DNA of 39,460 nt from Flavobacteriales bacterium (GTDB lineage: Bacteria; Bacteroidota; Bacteroidia; Flavobacteriales_D; Cryomorphaceae), in assembly GCA_007125175.1 (NCBI GenBank), contig SLDS01000128.1:1-39460 (forward strand), given 5' to 3'. A program made the translations under genes and the position numbers. The stretch's first letter is position 1, and the number at the start of each line of letters is the position of its first letter. The notes beneath the pieces were generated by a model, which ran no database searches, was not told the origin of the DNA, and saw nothing but the letters and a program-made list of their open reading frames with translations. Below are positions 1 to 8,602 of the stretch, piece after piece.

Positions 1-924
1 ACCGGATTTTGCGGAAGTGTCTCCGACACCTCCGACGTGGTGGCCATCGACCTCACCTTCTTTGGGGATACGGTATGTGGCCTTGAGGTGGCACAGACAT
101 TTGCAGGCCTGGACCCGCCCGGTACCGGCACTTGGTCTTCACCACATGATCACATCAGCTTTAGCGCTCCCGATGAACTCCTTACAAGCATTGAGTCGGA
201 GTTGTTTGGGGTGTATGAAGTGGTTTTCACTGACGACAGATGCCCGGATGATGGGGAGTCGCGCTTCTTCCGATTTGTGGAGCAACCAGTTGTAGAAATC
301 CTTCCGGAAAATCTTGAGTTTTGCCTTGAGCTGGACAGCCTTATCCTAAACACCTCCGTATCGGGCAACAATTCAGGCACTTTCACATGGAGGGTGAATG
401 GCAGCACTATCGATGGCGATGCCGATCGTGTGGCCTTCGAGCCACTGAGTTTTGTGCCTTTAGAAAACAATAAGGTGACGGTGAGCGTGGTAGACAATTT
501 TGGCGTGTGCTCGGTGGCTACCGGCTTGCTCAATTTCGAGGCAACATGGTGCACCTACTTCATTCCAAACGTAATTACTCCCGACGGTAACGGCAGAAAT
601 GACACCTGGCATATCCGCTTTGCGGAATTCTTCCCCAATAGCACCCTGCGTATTTTCAACCGCTGGGGCGCACTGGTATTCGAAGAAAACAACTACGATC
701 AGTTTCAGCGCAGCCTCAATCTGGGGCAGGCAGATTGCCTCTACAACACCCAAAACCTGGACAATATCGATCGCATCGACTGCGATCGCGTGGTGGGTTG
801 GGATCCGGGCGATCTCAGTGATGGCGTATACTTCTACGAGCTCGTGCTGCCCAGCATCAACAAGACGGAATCTGGAGAGCTCTCCATCGTGCGCTTGGTG
901 CAGCGCAGGCGACCGGGCAGGTAG
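1..924 (+). CDS. T9SS cargo protein with type B (CHU_C) C-terminal sorting domain, 5' end outside window
   Basis: The reading frame is open from the first base, so this is the 3' part (307 codons) of a longer gene. The visible part begins with extracellular Ig/PKD-like sequence rich in Thr, Asn and Asp. From about nt 550 it carries the gliding-motility-associated C-terminal domain: FIPNVITPDGNGRNDTW, then IFNRWGALVFE, then a GVYFYEL strand close to the end. In this family the domain directs export through the type IX secretion system, and the protein is released or attached at the cell surface. The domain is interrupted by a Cys-containing stretch (around nt 715-800) between the NRWG and YFYEL motifs, longer than in the other cargo protein at 2602-5283. 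The function of the passenger part cannot be told. No terminator is evident before metF. Confidence 0.85.
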   Translation, partial: TGFCGSVSDTSDVVAIDLTFFGDTVCGLEVAQTFAGLDPPGTGTWSSPHDHISFSAPDELLTSIESELFGVYEVVFTDDRCPDDGESRFFRFVEQPVVEILPENLEFCLELDSLILNTSVSGNNSGTFTWRVNGSTIDGDADRVAFEPLSFVPLENNKVTVSVVDNFGVCSVATGLLNFEATWCTYFIPNVITPDGNGRNDTWHIRFAEFFPNSTLRIFNRWGALVFEENNYDQFQRSLNLGQADCLYNTQNLDNIDRIDCDRVVGWDPGDLSDGVYFYELVLPSINKTESGELSIVRLVQRRRPGR

Positions 925-1029
925 TGCATCAATGCCACAAGGCTGGTATTTTTTGCTTTGACAATAAACCCTTTCAGTGGCGGGCTGTTGGGAAAGTGTT
1001 GGCTATATTAGCGGCCCAAAAACTACGGA

Positions 1030-1983
1030 GTGAAAGTAACGGAGCATCTGGGGGGAAGGAAGGAAACCCTGTTTTCATTTGAGATTTTGCCCCCCTTGCG
1101 GGGAAAAGGTATAGAAGCCATCTTTGAGGGCATCGACCCACTGATGGAATTCGAACCGCCCTTTATCAATGTGACCTATCACAGAGAGGAATACATCTAC
1201 AAACAGCGCGATAAAGGTTTGCTTGAGAAAATAAGCACGCGCAAGCGGCCCGGCACTGTAGGCATATGCGCGGCGATTATCAACAAGTACAAGATCGACG
1301 CCGTTCCCCACCTCATATGCGGGGGCTTCACTGCGGAAGAGACTGAGAGCGCGCTGATCGACCTGCACTTTCTCGGCATAGACAATGTGCTGGCCCTGAG
1401 GGGAGACCCCATCAAATCGGAGAGTACTTTCGTGCCTGAACCCAATGGACACCGATTTGCCGTGGAGCTGATACAGCAAATAGAGGCACTGAACCGCGGC
1501 AAGTATCTGCACGAGGAAAGCCAAAACCAGCAGCGCACCAACTTTTGTATCGGTGCTGCCGGCTATCCCGAAAAGCATTATGAGTCGATGAATCTCAAGA
1601 CCGACCTCGCCTTCCTCAAGCAAAAAATCGATGCCGGCGCCGAGTACATCACCACGCAGATGTTTTATGACAATGACTCTTTCTTCTCATTTGTAGAGCG
1701 CTGCCGCAAAATCGGGATCAAAGTGCCGATCATTCCGGGGCTCAAGCCCATCACCTCATTGAAGCATATTGCTTTCCTGCCCAAGACCTTTCACATCGAT
1801 TTGCCCGACGCCCTCTCCGATGCCCTGATGAGGTGCAAGAGCGATGCCGAAGTGAGAGAAGTAGGTGTGGCCTGGTGCATCGAACAGAGCAAGGAGCTAA
1901 AGCAAGCCGGAGTGCCCTGCCTGCACTACTACACCATGGGCCGCTCCACCGCCGTGCGCGATGTGGCCAAGGCTGTGTTTTGA
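1030..1983 (+). CDS. metF: 5,10-methylenetetrahydrofolate reductase MetF
   Basis: This cytosolic flavoprotein reduces 5,10-methylene-THF to 5-methyl-THF, the methyl donor for methionine synthesis. The 317-residue product has the expected TIM-barrel motifs: FSFEILPP near the N-terminus, where Glu18 matches the catalytic Glu of the family; ALRGDP at 122-127; GAAGYPEKH near 175; and TQMFYDND near 210. The length is typical of Bacteroidota MetF. The start is GTG at 1030 behind CTACGGAG; no ATG lies near a better site. A TATATTAG sequence at 1004-1011 resembles the -7 box with one mismatch, but no TTG sits at the right distance. It converges with ribE, leaving only 16 nt between stops, and no clear terminator is visible. 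Confidence 0.95.
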   Translation: MKVTEHLGGRKETLFSFEILPPLRGKGIEAIFEGIDPLMEFEPPFINVTYHREEYIYKQRDKGLLEKISTRKRPGTVGICAAIINKYKIDAVPHLICGGFTAEETESALIDLHFLGIDNVLALRGDPIKSESTFVPEPNGHRFAVELIQQIEALNRGKYLHEESQNQQRTNFCIGAAGYPEKHYESMNLKTDLAFLKQKIDAGAEYITTQMFYDNDSFFSFVERCRKIGIKVPIIPGLKPITSLKHIAFLPKTFHIDLPDALSDALMRCKSDAEVREVGVAWCIEQSKELKQAGVPCLHYYTMGRSTAVRDVAKAVF

Positions 1984-1999
1984 GCAGCTTTGCGGTAAA

Positions 2000-2593
2000 C
2001 TAAAGCCCGCGGCGCTTGAGCCACTCGCTCACATACTTGCCCACAATGTCAAATTCGAGATTGACCAAATCGCCTGCTCGCAAGCGCCTGAAGGTGGTAT
2101 GCTCGTAGGTGTAAGGAATGATCGCCACTGAAAAGGAATCAGGGGCGCTATCGACCACGGTGAGGCTCACCCCATTTATCGTGATGGAGCCCTTAGCCAC
2201 GGTAAGGTGTTCGGGAGAGACCGGATGGGAAAAGCGAAAAATCCAGCTCCCGCCCTCCTCCTCTACGGAGAGGCAGGTGCCGGTGATGTCCACATGCCCT
2301 TGTACCACGTGTCCATCGAGCCGTGCATCGGCTTTGAGACAGCGCTCCAGGTTGATCTCATCACCCACTTGAAGCTTGCCCAATTGGGTGCGCCTCAATG
2401 TCTCGGCAATGGCTGTTACGGTATGGCTGTCTCCTGCCACCTCAGTCACAGTAAGGCAGGCGCCATTGTGGGCCACGCTTTGATCAATTTTCAATCCCGA
2501 GCTGATATCCGATTGGATCCTCAAGTGCATATTCTCATCCTCACGTTCGAGGCTTATCACCTCGCCCAAACTCTCAATGATTCCTGTAAACAT
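2000..2593 (-). CDS. ribE: Riboflavin synthase alpha subunit
   Basis: The enzyme dismutates two 6,7-dimethyl-8-ribityllumazine molecules to riboflavin. The 197-residue protein shows the internal duplication of the family: it begins MFTGIIESLGEV, and its two lumazine-binding barrels carry the paired motifs SVAHNGACLTV (39-49) and SITINGVSLTVV (136-147). DGHVVQGHVD at 93-102 opens the second half. Length and start codon match the family. The gene starts 8 nt after the stop of the large T9SS cargo gene, so it is probably co-transcribed from that gene's promoter, although the two have no evident functional link. Confidence 0.95.
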   Translation of the reverse strand: MFTGIIESLGEVISLEREDENMHLRIQSDISSGLKIDQSVAHNGACLTVTEVAGDSHTVTAIAETLRRTQLGKLQVGDEINLERCLKADARLDGHVVQGHVDITGTCLSVEEEGGSWIFRFSHPVSPEHLTVAKGSITINGVSLTVVDSAPDSFSVAIIPYTYEHTTFRRLRAGDLVNLEFDIVGKYVSEWLKRRGL

Positions 2594-2601
2594 GTTGTCC
2601 T

Positions 2602-5283
2602 TTAATCTCTAAAGCTTCCGCGATCGGTAATGACCGTAATATTTCCCGCAAGGTTGAGCGGCTTGATGCCTCCCAGACGAATGGTGTATACCTTGCAGGT
2701 GTAGAAGTAGACAGATGCGCTTACCATCTCGCCGGTATCTTTATTGAGGCCATCCCAGCCCAGGTCGGGATCGGTGTTTTCATATACCACAGTACCCCAT
2801 CGGTTGAAAACTGTAAACTCCACCGACTCCACCGAGCGGTATGGAAAGGGTATGAAGAAGTCATTTCGTCCGTCTCCATTGGGCGTAAATACATTGGGCA
2901 GAGAATATTCCGGACAGTTGTCCACACAAATGATATTGCTGAAATCGCTCTCATTGCGCACCAGCTCACCATCGGGCCAGGGATTGAGGGAGTCCAAGGC
3001 CGTGATGGCATAGCAGCCGGCGATGGAATTATCATCCTGAATGCTAAAGGTGGTATTCATGGCTCCCTCTACCACCGCCAACAGGCTGAAGTCGGCACCC
3101 TCGTCGGGAGCGTAGTAGATGTGGTAGATCATGGTATCGTCCGTGTCTTCGCATTCTACATTCGGATTGGTCCATTCCAATTCCAGGCTAAGCTCTTCGC
3201 AATCATCGTCTATCTCCAATTCCGGAGGACAAGGCGGCGTGCGATCGAAAGGTATGGCACAGGCCTGCTGGGAATAATTGATCAAGGTATCCGTCTCGCC
3301 AATAGCAAAATAGGAGCCCCTGGATACGATGTAGTAGCAGTATTCCAAGGTATTGGTGAGGCCCTCGTCGCGGTAGGCGATGGTATCGATGCTGGCTATG
3401 AGACTGAACTCGGTCTCGTTGGGGCCCCTGCGGTAGATGTCGTACTCGAAATTGATCCAAGGCACCTGCTCCTGCCATGTAACTTCGATCTCATTGTCAT
3501 TGGGTATGAGCTCTATGAAGAGTGAGCTGGCGATATTGGCCCTTCCGGCAAATTCACCATCACTGTAGAGCTCTACGCGGTAGGAATGTGAGGTATCGGC
3601 GGTATTGAGACCGGTGGAGATAAAGCTTTCTGGCAGGTCATTGAAATCGTTTGCCGTTTCGCTTTCGAAGACAAGCTCGTCGGGCTCGCCAAAACCCACT
3701 CCGCGCAGGAGGCGATAATGGTAAGGCCCCGGAAAGAGGGAGATATCCAGATCGACCGGGCCGCGCCACTCCACGGTATCTACCCCAAGGGCTGCGGTAA
3801 GTCCGATACTGTTTTTCTTGATGATGGGTATCTCAAAGGCGATGGTAGAGCAGGCCTCATTGCTGGCGTAGCTCTCGGCACCATCGGGGAAGCATGCGAC
3901 CACCATATAGCACACCTCGCGGCCAAAGACCAACTCGTCCAGGTCGATGAAATCCGTTTGGTTGAGACCATCGACGGTGGCAATCTGCTCGTAGCCCGTG
4001 TATCCAGGCACACCTGTTTCGCAGGGCCCCGGCTCGAATCCGAATAGATTGATGCGGCGGTAGATTTTGTAGCCAGTAGCCTGCGGGCAAAAAGAAGGTT
4101 CCCAACTGAGAAAAATTCCAGCACCTGTGGCGTCGGCCACAAGATTTTCCGGAGCAGGGGCTACCACAGTGATCTGAGCCGAAGTGATATCAACGAGGCT
4201 CACTCCATCTCCATTGTCCTTGGCCTCAAAGGTGACCTGATAAGGCGGCAGCCTTACATGCGAGCACCTCGTTTGCCAAGTGAAGACGGCATTCACCGGG
4301 CTTTGGGTGCTGGTTTGGAAGAGGCTGGCCGGAGATTCGGGCACTTCAAAGGGCAGACCAAAGCCGGAAATACTGATATTGTCACCATCCGGATCACTGG
4401 CCATCACATTGTAGTTGAGGGTTTGGGTGGCCTCAATGCAGGTATCGGGCACATCGGCAATCTGTGGAGGTTGATTGTCGCAGGCGAGCACGGTGATCTG
4501 CATGTCGCGCAATACCGAGCCCATGAAGATGCCGTTGCGGTATTCCTCCGCGACGAAGGCAATATTGTACTCCCCCGCCCGCTGCGGGGAGTCCCAGGTA
4601 ATGGTTCCGCTGCTGGGATCGATGGATATTTGATTGTTGGGATTGGGCGCAGGCACCCCTTCGGGATTCACCTCGTCGGGAAAACGGTAAATGCCGTCCG
4701 CAAAGGCTTCACAATTGCCCCCCTGAGATTTGACAAGCTTAAAGACCAGCTCATCGTCAGGGTCTATATCCACCGGGCCGGGACTGAACACCCAAGGCTG
4801 AAAGAGGCAGGCATCCTGCAGCGGCATATTGGTGAAGAATACGGAATTGTTGGGTGCAAGCACACCCGAAATGCGCAGCACCGTGCTCAGTGAGAAAAGT
4901 TGAAGCACTGAATTGCTGATATTGAGCACCCCGAAGTTGCGGTTGGGATCCGTCACGCAGAGCAAATATTCACCTGTGCCGGGAAAGGTGTGCTGGGTGC
5001 GGTATACATTGACCTGTGCATCGCGGGGTGCAAGGGAGGTAAAGCTCTCCCGCTCCACGCTGTCGCGCGGTGTGCCATCGCCGTAAAAAATGGGCAGCCA
5101 ATCGCGGTCGGCTGGCGCTGTGGTCTTGGTGTAGGTGGTGATGACGATTTCGTAGGTGAGGCCGCTTATGTGCGTGTAGGTAATCTCCCCTGCACGGTTG
5201 TGGGTGGCGTGGAGGCTCTGTACAAGCAGCACAGCGCATAAGAGAGCGAGGAGATGTTTCAAAGCTTGAACTGAATAAAGCAC
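2602..5283 (-). CDS. Large secreted T9SS cargo protein, fibronectin-III-rich, type B sorting domain
   Basis: The protein (up to 893 residues) has a signal peptide, then a domain of about 240 residues starting AGEITYTHISGLTY. Next come a cadherin/Ig-like segment (NVMASDPDGDNISI near 295) and several fibronectin type III-like modules; conserved phrases are LSWEPSFCPQATGYKIYRR, VTWQEQVPW..YDIYRRG and LEWTNPNVECEDT. The last 100 or so residues are the CHU_C domain (SLPNVFTPNGDGRNDFF, FNRWGTVVYENTD, ASVYFYTCKV). It is expected to leave the cell by the type IX system and act at the surface, for example in adhesion; the target is unknown. The outer start is GTG at 5283. TTG at 5262, giving MKHLLALLC, makes a more typical signal peptide and would lie better behind a possible promoter (TTG 5316-5318, N23, TACCTTTA 5285-5292, reverse strand). 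Confidence 0.85.
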   Translation of the reverse strand: MLYSVQALKHLLALLCAVLLVQSLHATHNRAGEITYTHISGLTYEIVITTYTKTTAPADRDWLPIFYGDGTPRDSVERESFTSLAPRDAQVNVYRTQHTFPGTGEYLLCVTDPNRNFGVLNISNSVLQLFSLSTVLRISGVLAPNNSVFFTNMPLQDACLFQPWVFSPGPVDIDPDDELVFKLVKSQGGNCEAFADGIYRFPDEVNPEGVPAPNPNNQISIDPSSGTITWDSPQRAGEYNIAFVAEEYRNGIFMGSVLRDMQITVLACDNQPPQIADVPDTCIEATQTLNYNVMASDPDGDNISISGFGLPFEVPESPASLFQTSTQSPVNAVFTWQTRCSHVRLPPYQVTFEAKDNGDGVSLVDITSAQITVVAPAPENLVADATGAGIFLSWEPSFCPQATGYKIYRRINLFGFEPGPCETGVPGYTGYEQIATVDGLNQTDFIDLDELVFGREVCYMVVACFPDGAESYASNEACSTIAFEIPIIKKNSIGLTAALGVDTVEWRGPVDLDISLFPGPYHYRLLRGVGFGEPDELVFESETANDFNDLPESFISTGLNTADTSHSYRVELYSDGEFAGRANIASSLFIELIPNDNEIEVTWQEQVPWINFEYDIYRRGPNETEFSLIASIDTIAYRDEGLTNTLEYCYYIVSRGSYFAIGETDTLINYSQQACAIPFDRTPPCPPELEIDDDCEELSLELEWTNPNVECEDTDDTMIYHIYYAPDEGADFSLLAVVEGAMNTTFSIQDDNSIAGCYAITALDSLNPWPDGELVRNESDFSNIICVDNCPEYSLPNVFTPNGDGRNDFFIPFPYRSVESVEFTVFNRWGTVVYENTDPDLGWDGLNKDTGEMVSASVYFYTCKVYTIRLGGIKPLNLAGNITVITDRGSFRD

Positions 5284-5367
5284 ATAAAGGTAAGCATAAT
5301 CCGCTGCCCGATTTTCAAACAGCCGTTAAAAAAAACGTTCACCATGCGGGCCTTCTTTCATTGCTAC

Positions 5368-5395
5368 TTGAGATTGCAACATTCATGTACATTTG
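5368..5395 (+). promoter_or_regulatory. Predicted Bacteroidota sigma-A promoter for pdxA
   Basis: TTG at 5368-5370, a 17-nt spacer, then TACATTTG at 5388-5395 match the phylum consensus TTG-N17-23-TAnnTTTG. A second, weaker arrangement overlaps it: TTG 5393-5395, N18, GACCTTTG 5414-5421. Either would give a leader of roughly 115-145 nt before the pdxA start. Confidence 0.55.
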
Positions 5396-5545
5396 TACCG
5401 CCTTGCCTGCGGGGACCTTTGCAGCCCTCATTTTTGCGAAAGCAAAAGAAGTACAGCCTAAGAGGCTAAAACCCCACGCGGCTGAGGCGGAAAAGAGAGC
5501 CACGCGAAACTCAATCGCCTTAATACCAGCACTGAAACCTTCAGC
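5396..5545 (+). promoter_or_regulatory. Hairpin-rich 5' leader of pdxA
   Basis: Between the predicted promoter and the pdxA ATG lies about 150 nt without a convincing gene. It can form at least two tight hairpins: TTTTGC-GAAA-GCAAAA at 5432-5447 (a GNRA tetraloop) and AGCCT-AAG-AGGCT at 5455-5467. Weaker pairings are CTGC/GCAG near 5407-5424 and GGCT/AGCC between about 5480 and 5512, beside a repeated CCACGCG. None is followed by a U-run, so this is not an obvious terminator. It matches no riboswitch class I can recognise. A regulatory role is inference only. Confidence 0.3.
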
Positions 5546-6595
5546 ATGAGCAATAGCAAGATCAAAATAGGCATCACCTTTGGAGACTATAACGGCATAG
5601 GGCCGGAAATCATATTGAAGACCCTCTCCGACTCGCGCTTGATGCAATCCTTCACCCCCATTGTGTATGGATCCTCGAGGGTGCTCAACCACTACAAGAA
5701 GCTCCTGGAGCTGGAAAGTGTCAACTTTCAGGGCATTAAAGACACAGACTCGGCTATTGCCAAAAAGCTGAACCTGATATCACTCACCAAGGAGGAACTG
5801 CCGGTAGAGCCGGGCGAAATGACGGAAACGGCCGGAAAACTTGCTTTTCTCTCATTGGAAACCGCTGTGAAGGATTTGGCTTCCAACAAAATCGATGTCC
5901 TCGTCACGGCGCCTATCAATAAGAAAAACATCCAAAGGGAGGACTTCCAGTTTCCCGGACATACCGAATACCTCGCCAAGTATAGCAATGTAGACGAGGC
6001 GCTTATGCTCATGTGTAGCGAGCAGCTGCGGGTTGGGGTGCTGAGCGGCCACATACCACTCTCGGAGGCTCCGGCGAAGGTGAGCAAGGACTCCATTTTG
6101 CGAAAGCTAAAGGCCATGCAGCGCTGCCTCCAACTGGACTTTAGCATACAAAAGCCGCGCATAGCAGTGCTCGGACTCAATCCACATGCGGGAGATGAAG
6201 GGCTTCTGGGCACCGAAGACAAGGAGATCATTGCTCCGGCCCTGGAGGAGGCCCGTTCTGCGGGAATTTTTGCCATAGGCCCGTTTCCGGCTGATGGCTT
6301 TTTTGCCGGGAGCAACTGGAAACAATACGATGCTGTGCTGGCCATGTACCACGATCAAGGCTTGATTCCATTCAAGCACATCGCAGGCGATACCGGGGTG
6401 AATTTCACAGCAGGACTGCCCATCGTGCGCACCTCGCCGGGCCATGGCACTGCTTACGACATAGCCGGCAAGGGTGTGGCCAATGAAAACAGCTTCCGAC
6501 AGGCGCTCTACATGGCAGTGGATATATTCGGCGCCCGCAATCAGAATAGAGCTCTAGAGGCCAGCGCTTTAAATCCCAGCAAAAAAGAAGACTGA
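5546..6595 (+). CDS. pdxA: 4-hydroxythreonine-4-phosphate dehydrogenase PdxA
   Basis: PdxA oxidises 4-phosphohydroxy-L-threonine in DXP-dependent pyridoxal-5'-phosphate synthesis. The 349-residue protein keeps the metal-binding histidines: H169 in SGHIPL, H214 in LNPHAGDEG and H269 in MYHDQG. These sit three positions after the E. coli ones. The substrate-contact pair is H139-T140 in PGHTEYLA. Other family motifs are TAPINK (121-126) and PGHGTAYDIAGKG (298-310). The ATG at 5546 is the natural start. Its product pathway also needs DXP, made by Dxs (11741-13687 here), but the two genes are not linked in one operon. It ends only 5 nt before the -33 element of the next promoter. Confidence 0.95.
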   Translation: MSNSKIKIGITFGDYNGIGPEIILKTLSDSRLMQSFTPIVYGSSRVLNHYKKLLELESVNFQGIKDTDSAIAKKLNLISLTKEELPVEPGEMTETAGKLAFLSLETAVKDLASNKIDVLVTAPINKKNIQREDFQFPGHTEYLAKYSNVDEALMLMCSEQLRVGVLSGHIPLSEAPAKVSKDSILRKLKAMQRCLQLDFSIQKPRIAVLGLNPHAGDEGLLGTEDKEIIAPALEEARSAGIFAIGPFPADGFFAGSNWKQYDAVLAMYHDQGLIPFKHIAGDTGVNFTAGLPIVRTSPGHGTAYDIAGKGVANENSFRQALYMAVDIFGARNQNRALEASALNPSKKED

Positions 6596-6600
6596 GCCTC

Positions 6601-6630
6601 TTGCAGATTTACCTGGAATGCTTACCTTTG
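6601..6630 (+). promoter_or_regulatory. Near-perfect Bacteroidota promoter for yceD-rpmF
   Basis: TTG at 6601-6603, exactly 19 nt, then TACCTTTG at 6623-6630. This is the canonical spacing and a full match to TAnnTTTG. The transcript would start near 6636-6638, about 20 nt before the chosen ATG at 6656. It is the best promoter in the window, fitting for a ribosomal-protein operon. Confidence 0.8.
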
Positions 6631-6655
6631 CCGTCCTTATTTGAGGAGTGTGGTC

Positions 6656-7162
6656 ATGAAAGAGTTTGTGGTACCCTTTGTCGGATTGAAAGAGGGATTG
6701 CACCAATACGATTTTGAGATCAACCCTTCGTTCTTTGAGGCTTTTGAAAGTGAGTTGATACGCGATGCGGAGTTTGACATATTGATGGAGCTTAACAAGT
6801 CCTCCAATATGCTTATTCTCAGTTTTGCGGCCAAGGGAAAGATCCATGTAAACTGCGATCGATGCGGCGGCAATCTGGAGCTACCCATGCAAGTAGACGA
6901 CGAAATAATCGTCAAATTTGCCGACGTGGAAGCGCCGGAATTGCTGGATCAAATCCTGCTCATATCGCATGACAGCTATGAAATCGATGTGTCGCATCTG
7001 ATTTATGAAATGCTCGTATTGCAATTGCCCAGCAAGCGCTTGCATGGAAAATTGAAAGATTGCGATCAGGAAGTGGTACAAAAACTCGATGCTCTCAAAA
7101 ACCAGAAAGACGAAAATAAGGAAAGCGACCCCAGATGGGAAGCACTGAAAAAATTGAAGTAA
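6656..7162 (+). CDS. DUF177 / YceD family protein
   Basis: The 168-residue product belongs to the YceD/DUF177 family, almost always encoded directly before rpmF and thought to be connected with 23S rRNA or ribosome assembly. Visible features are the central CDRCGG Cys pair (in INVNCDRCGG-like context, VNCDRCGGNLELPM) and an acidic C-terminal half ending in the short motif DPRWEALKKLK, typical of the family. I chose ATG 6656 over an upstream in-frame TTG at 6641 because AGGAG at 6644-6648 lies 7 nt before the ATG. rpmF starts 15 nt downstream, so the two are co-transcribed. Confidence 0.85.
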   Translation: MKEFVVPFVGLKEGLHQYDFEINPSFFEAFESELIRDAEFDILMELNKSSNMLILSFAAKGKIHVNCDRCGGNLELPMQVDDEIIVKFADVEAPELLDQILLISHDSYEIDVSHLIYEMLVLQLPSKRLHGKLKDCDQEVVQKLDALKNQKDENKESDPRWEALKKLK

Positions 7163-7177
7163 AGAAAAGAAGCTGCC

Positions 7178-7369
7178 ATGGCACATCCCAAGCGTAAAAC
7201 GTCAAAAACGCGCAGAGACAAGCGCCGCACTCACTACAAGGCCCAAAGCCCCACCTTGGCCAAAGACAAAACCACTGGTGAGTACCATCTATACCACCGT
7301 GCTCATTGGCATGAAGGCAAGCTGTACTACAAAGGAAAAGTAGTGATAGACAATATGGTGGAGGAGTAA
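7178..7369 (+). CDS. rpmF: 50S ribosomal protein L32 (bL32)
   Basis: The 63-residue protein opens with [17 protein letters not shown] and continues [17 protein letters not shown], the standard bL32 pattern of Bacteroidota. It contains no cysteine, so it is the zinc-free form: the position of the usual zinc ribbon reads [15 protein letters not shown]. It follows yceD by 15 nt and is followed by a strong intrinsic terminator, which makes yceD-rpmF a two-gene unit. Confidence 0.97.
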   Translation: MAHPKRKTSKTRRDKRRTHYKAQSPTLAKDKTTGEYHLYHRAHWHEGKLYYKGKVVIDNMVEE

Positions 7370-7400
7370 GTGGCCGGATACCAAGCCTTCCAAACCTACT

Positions 7401-7428
7401 AAATCAGCCCTTGGCTGATTTTTTTTTG
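7401..7428 (+). terminator. Rho-independent terminator after rpmF
   Basis: A perfect 9-bp stem AAATCAGCC (7401-7409) / GGCTGATTT (7413-7421) with a CTT loop runs into a T-tract through 7427. It separates the ribosomal unit from fabH. Confidence 0.9.
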
Positions 7429-7554
7429 ATCTTTTTTGTCTCTCTCAGGGCTTCATTGTTGGTAAAGCAGACAGAGAAGCGCACGAGCCAAGAACTAAGA
7501 TTGCTATATTCGTCAAAATTTTCGCGCCTCTGCCCGATCAATTTTTGAAACTAA

Positions 7555-8553
7555 ATGTCAAATATAAAGGCTGCTATAACCGGTGTTAGGATCTATGTGC
7601 CGGAGGAAAAATTAACGAATGCCGACCTGGAGCGGATGGTAGAGACCAACGATGAGTGGATCCGCACGCGCACAGGGATACACGAGCGACGCATCCTGAA
7701 AGAGGCCGGTAAGGCCACGAGCGATATGGGTGCAGCAGCCGTAACAGCACTGCTGGAAAGTACCGGCACCTCTCCCGATGAGGTTGATCTGCTCATTTGC
7801 GCTACAGCCACGCCCGACCACCTTTTTCCCGCTACAGCCAATATCATTTCTGACAAGTGCGGAATCAAGAATGCCTTGTCCTTTGATATCATGGCTGCAT
7901 GCAGCGGCTTCATCTACTCGCTGACTACTGCCAGTCAGTTTATTGAGACCGGCAAGTACAAGAAAGTGGTGGTAGTGGGTGCCGACAAGATGAGCTCCAT
8001 AGTCGACTACACCGATCGCACCACTTGCATCATCTTTGGAGATGGCGCCGGAGCCGTGCTCCTCGAGCCCACTGAGGAAGGCGTGGGCATTATGGACTCC
8101 GTATTGCAGAGCGATGGCATGGGCCGGGAGTTTTTGCATCAAAAAGCAGGAGGCTCTATGAAGCCCGCTTCCATAGCCACAGTCGAAAACAGGGAGCACT
8201 TCGTATATCAGGAAGGCAAAACGGTTTTCAAATTTGCCGTGAGCAATATGGCCGATGCTGCCGCAAAAATAATGGAGCGCAATCAGCTCCAAAGTGATGA
8301 CGTGGCCTGGCTGGTACCCCATCAGGCGAATTTGCGCATCATCGACGCCACCGCCCGGCGCATGGGCCTCGACGCATCCAAGGTGATGATCAACATACAG
8401 CGCTATGGAAATACCACCAATGGAACCATACCCCTCTGCCTGCACGAATGGGAGTCAAAACTCAAAAAAGGCGACAATATCGTATTGGCTGCCTTTGGAG
8501 GAGGTTTCACTTGGGGAGCAATGTATGTGAAATGGGCATACGATTCAAATTAA
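7555..8553 (+). CDS. fabH: 3-oxoacyl-ACP synthase III FabH
   Basis: FabH condenses an acyl-CoA with malonyl-ACP to start type II fatty-acid synthesis. The 332-residue protein has the full catalytic triad: Cys116 in DIMAACSGF, His256 in LVPHQANLR and Asn286 in RYGNTTNG. The C-terminal FGGGFTWGA motif is also present. ATG 7555 lies about 185 nt beyond the rpmF stop, with the terminator in between, so fabH needs its own promoter. TATATTCG at 7505-7512 is a one-mismatch -7 candidate without a well-placed TTG. plsX, which often precedes fabH in this neighbourhood, is absent. Confidence 0.95.
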   Translation: MSNIKAAITGVRIYVPEEKLTNADLERMVETNDEWIRTRTGIHERRILKEAGKATSDMGAAAVTALLESTGTSPDEVDLLICATATPDHLFPATANIISDKCGIKNALSFDIMAACSGFIYSLTTASQFIETGKYKKVVVVGADKMSSIVDYTDRTTCIIFGDGAGAVLLEPTEEGVGIMDSVLQSDGMGREFLHQKAGGSMKPASIATVENREHFVYQEGKTVFKFAVSNMADAAAKIMERNQLQSDDVAWLVPHQANLRIIDATARRMGLDASKVMINIQRYGNTTNGTIPLCLHEWESKLKKGDNIVLAAFGGGFTWGAMYVKWAYDSN

Positions 8554-8602
8554 TGCACTACTTTTGGGGTAGACAAGCCTTTAGAACCAAAGCTAAAACT
8601 TT

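Noticed and set aside
5361-5549. Small forward gene overlapping the pdxA start
   Set aside because: It begins inside the predicted promoter, has no recognisable motif or ribosome-binding site, and its overlap with pdxA is explained by chance TGA in ATGA.
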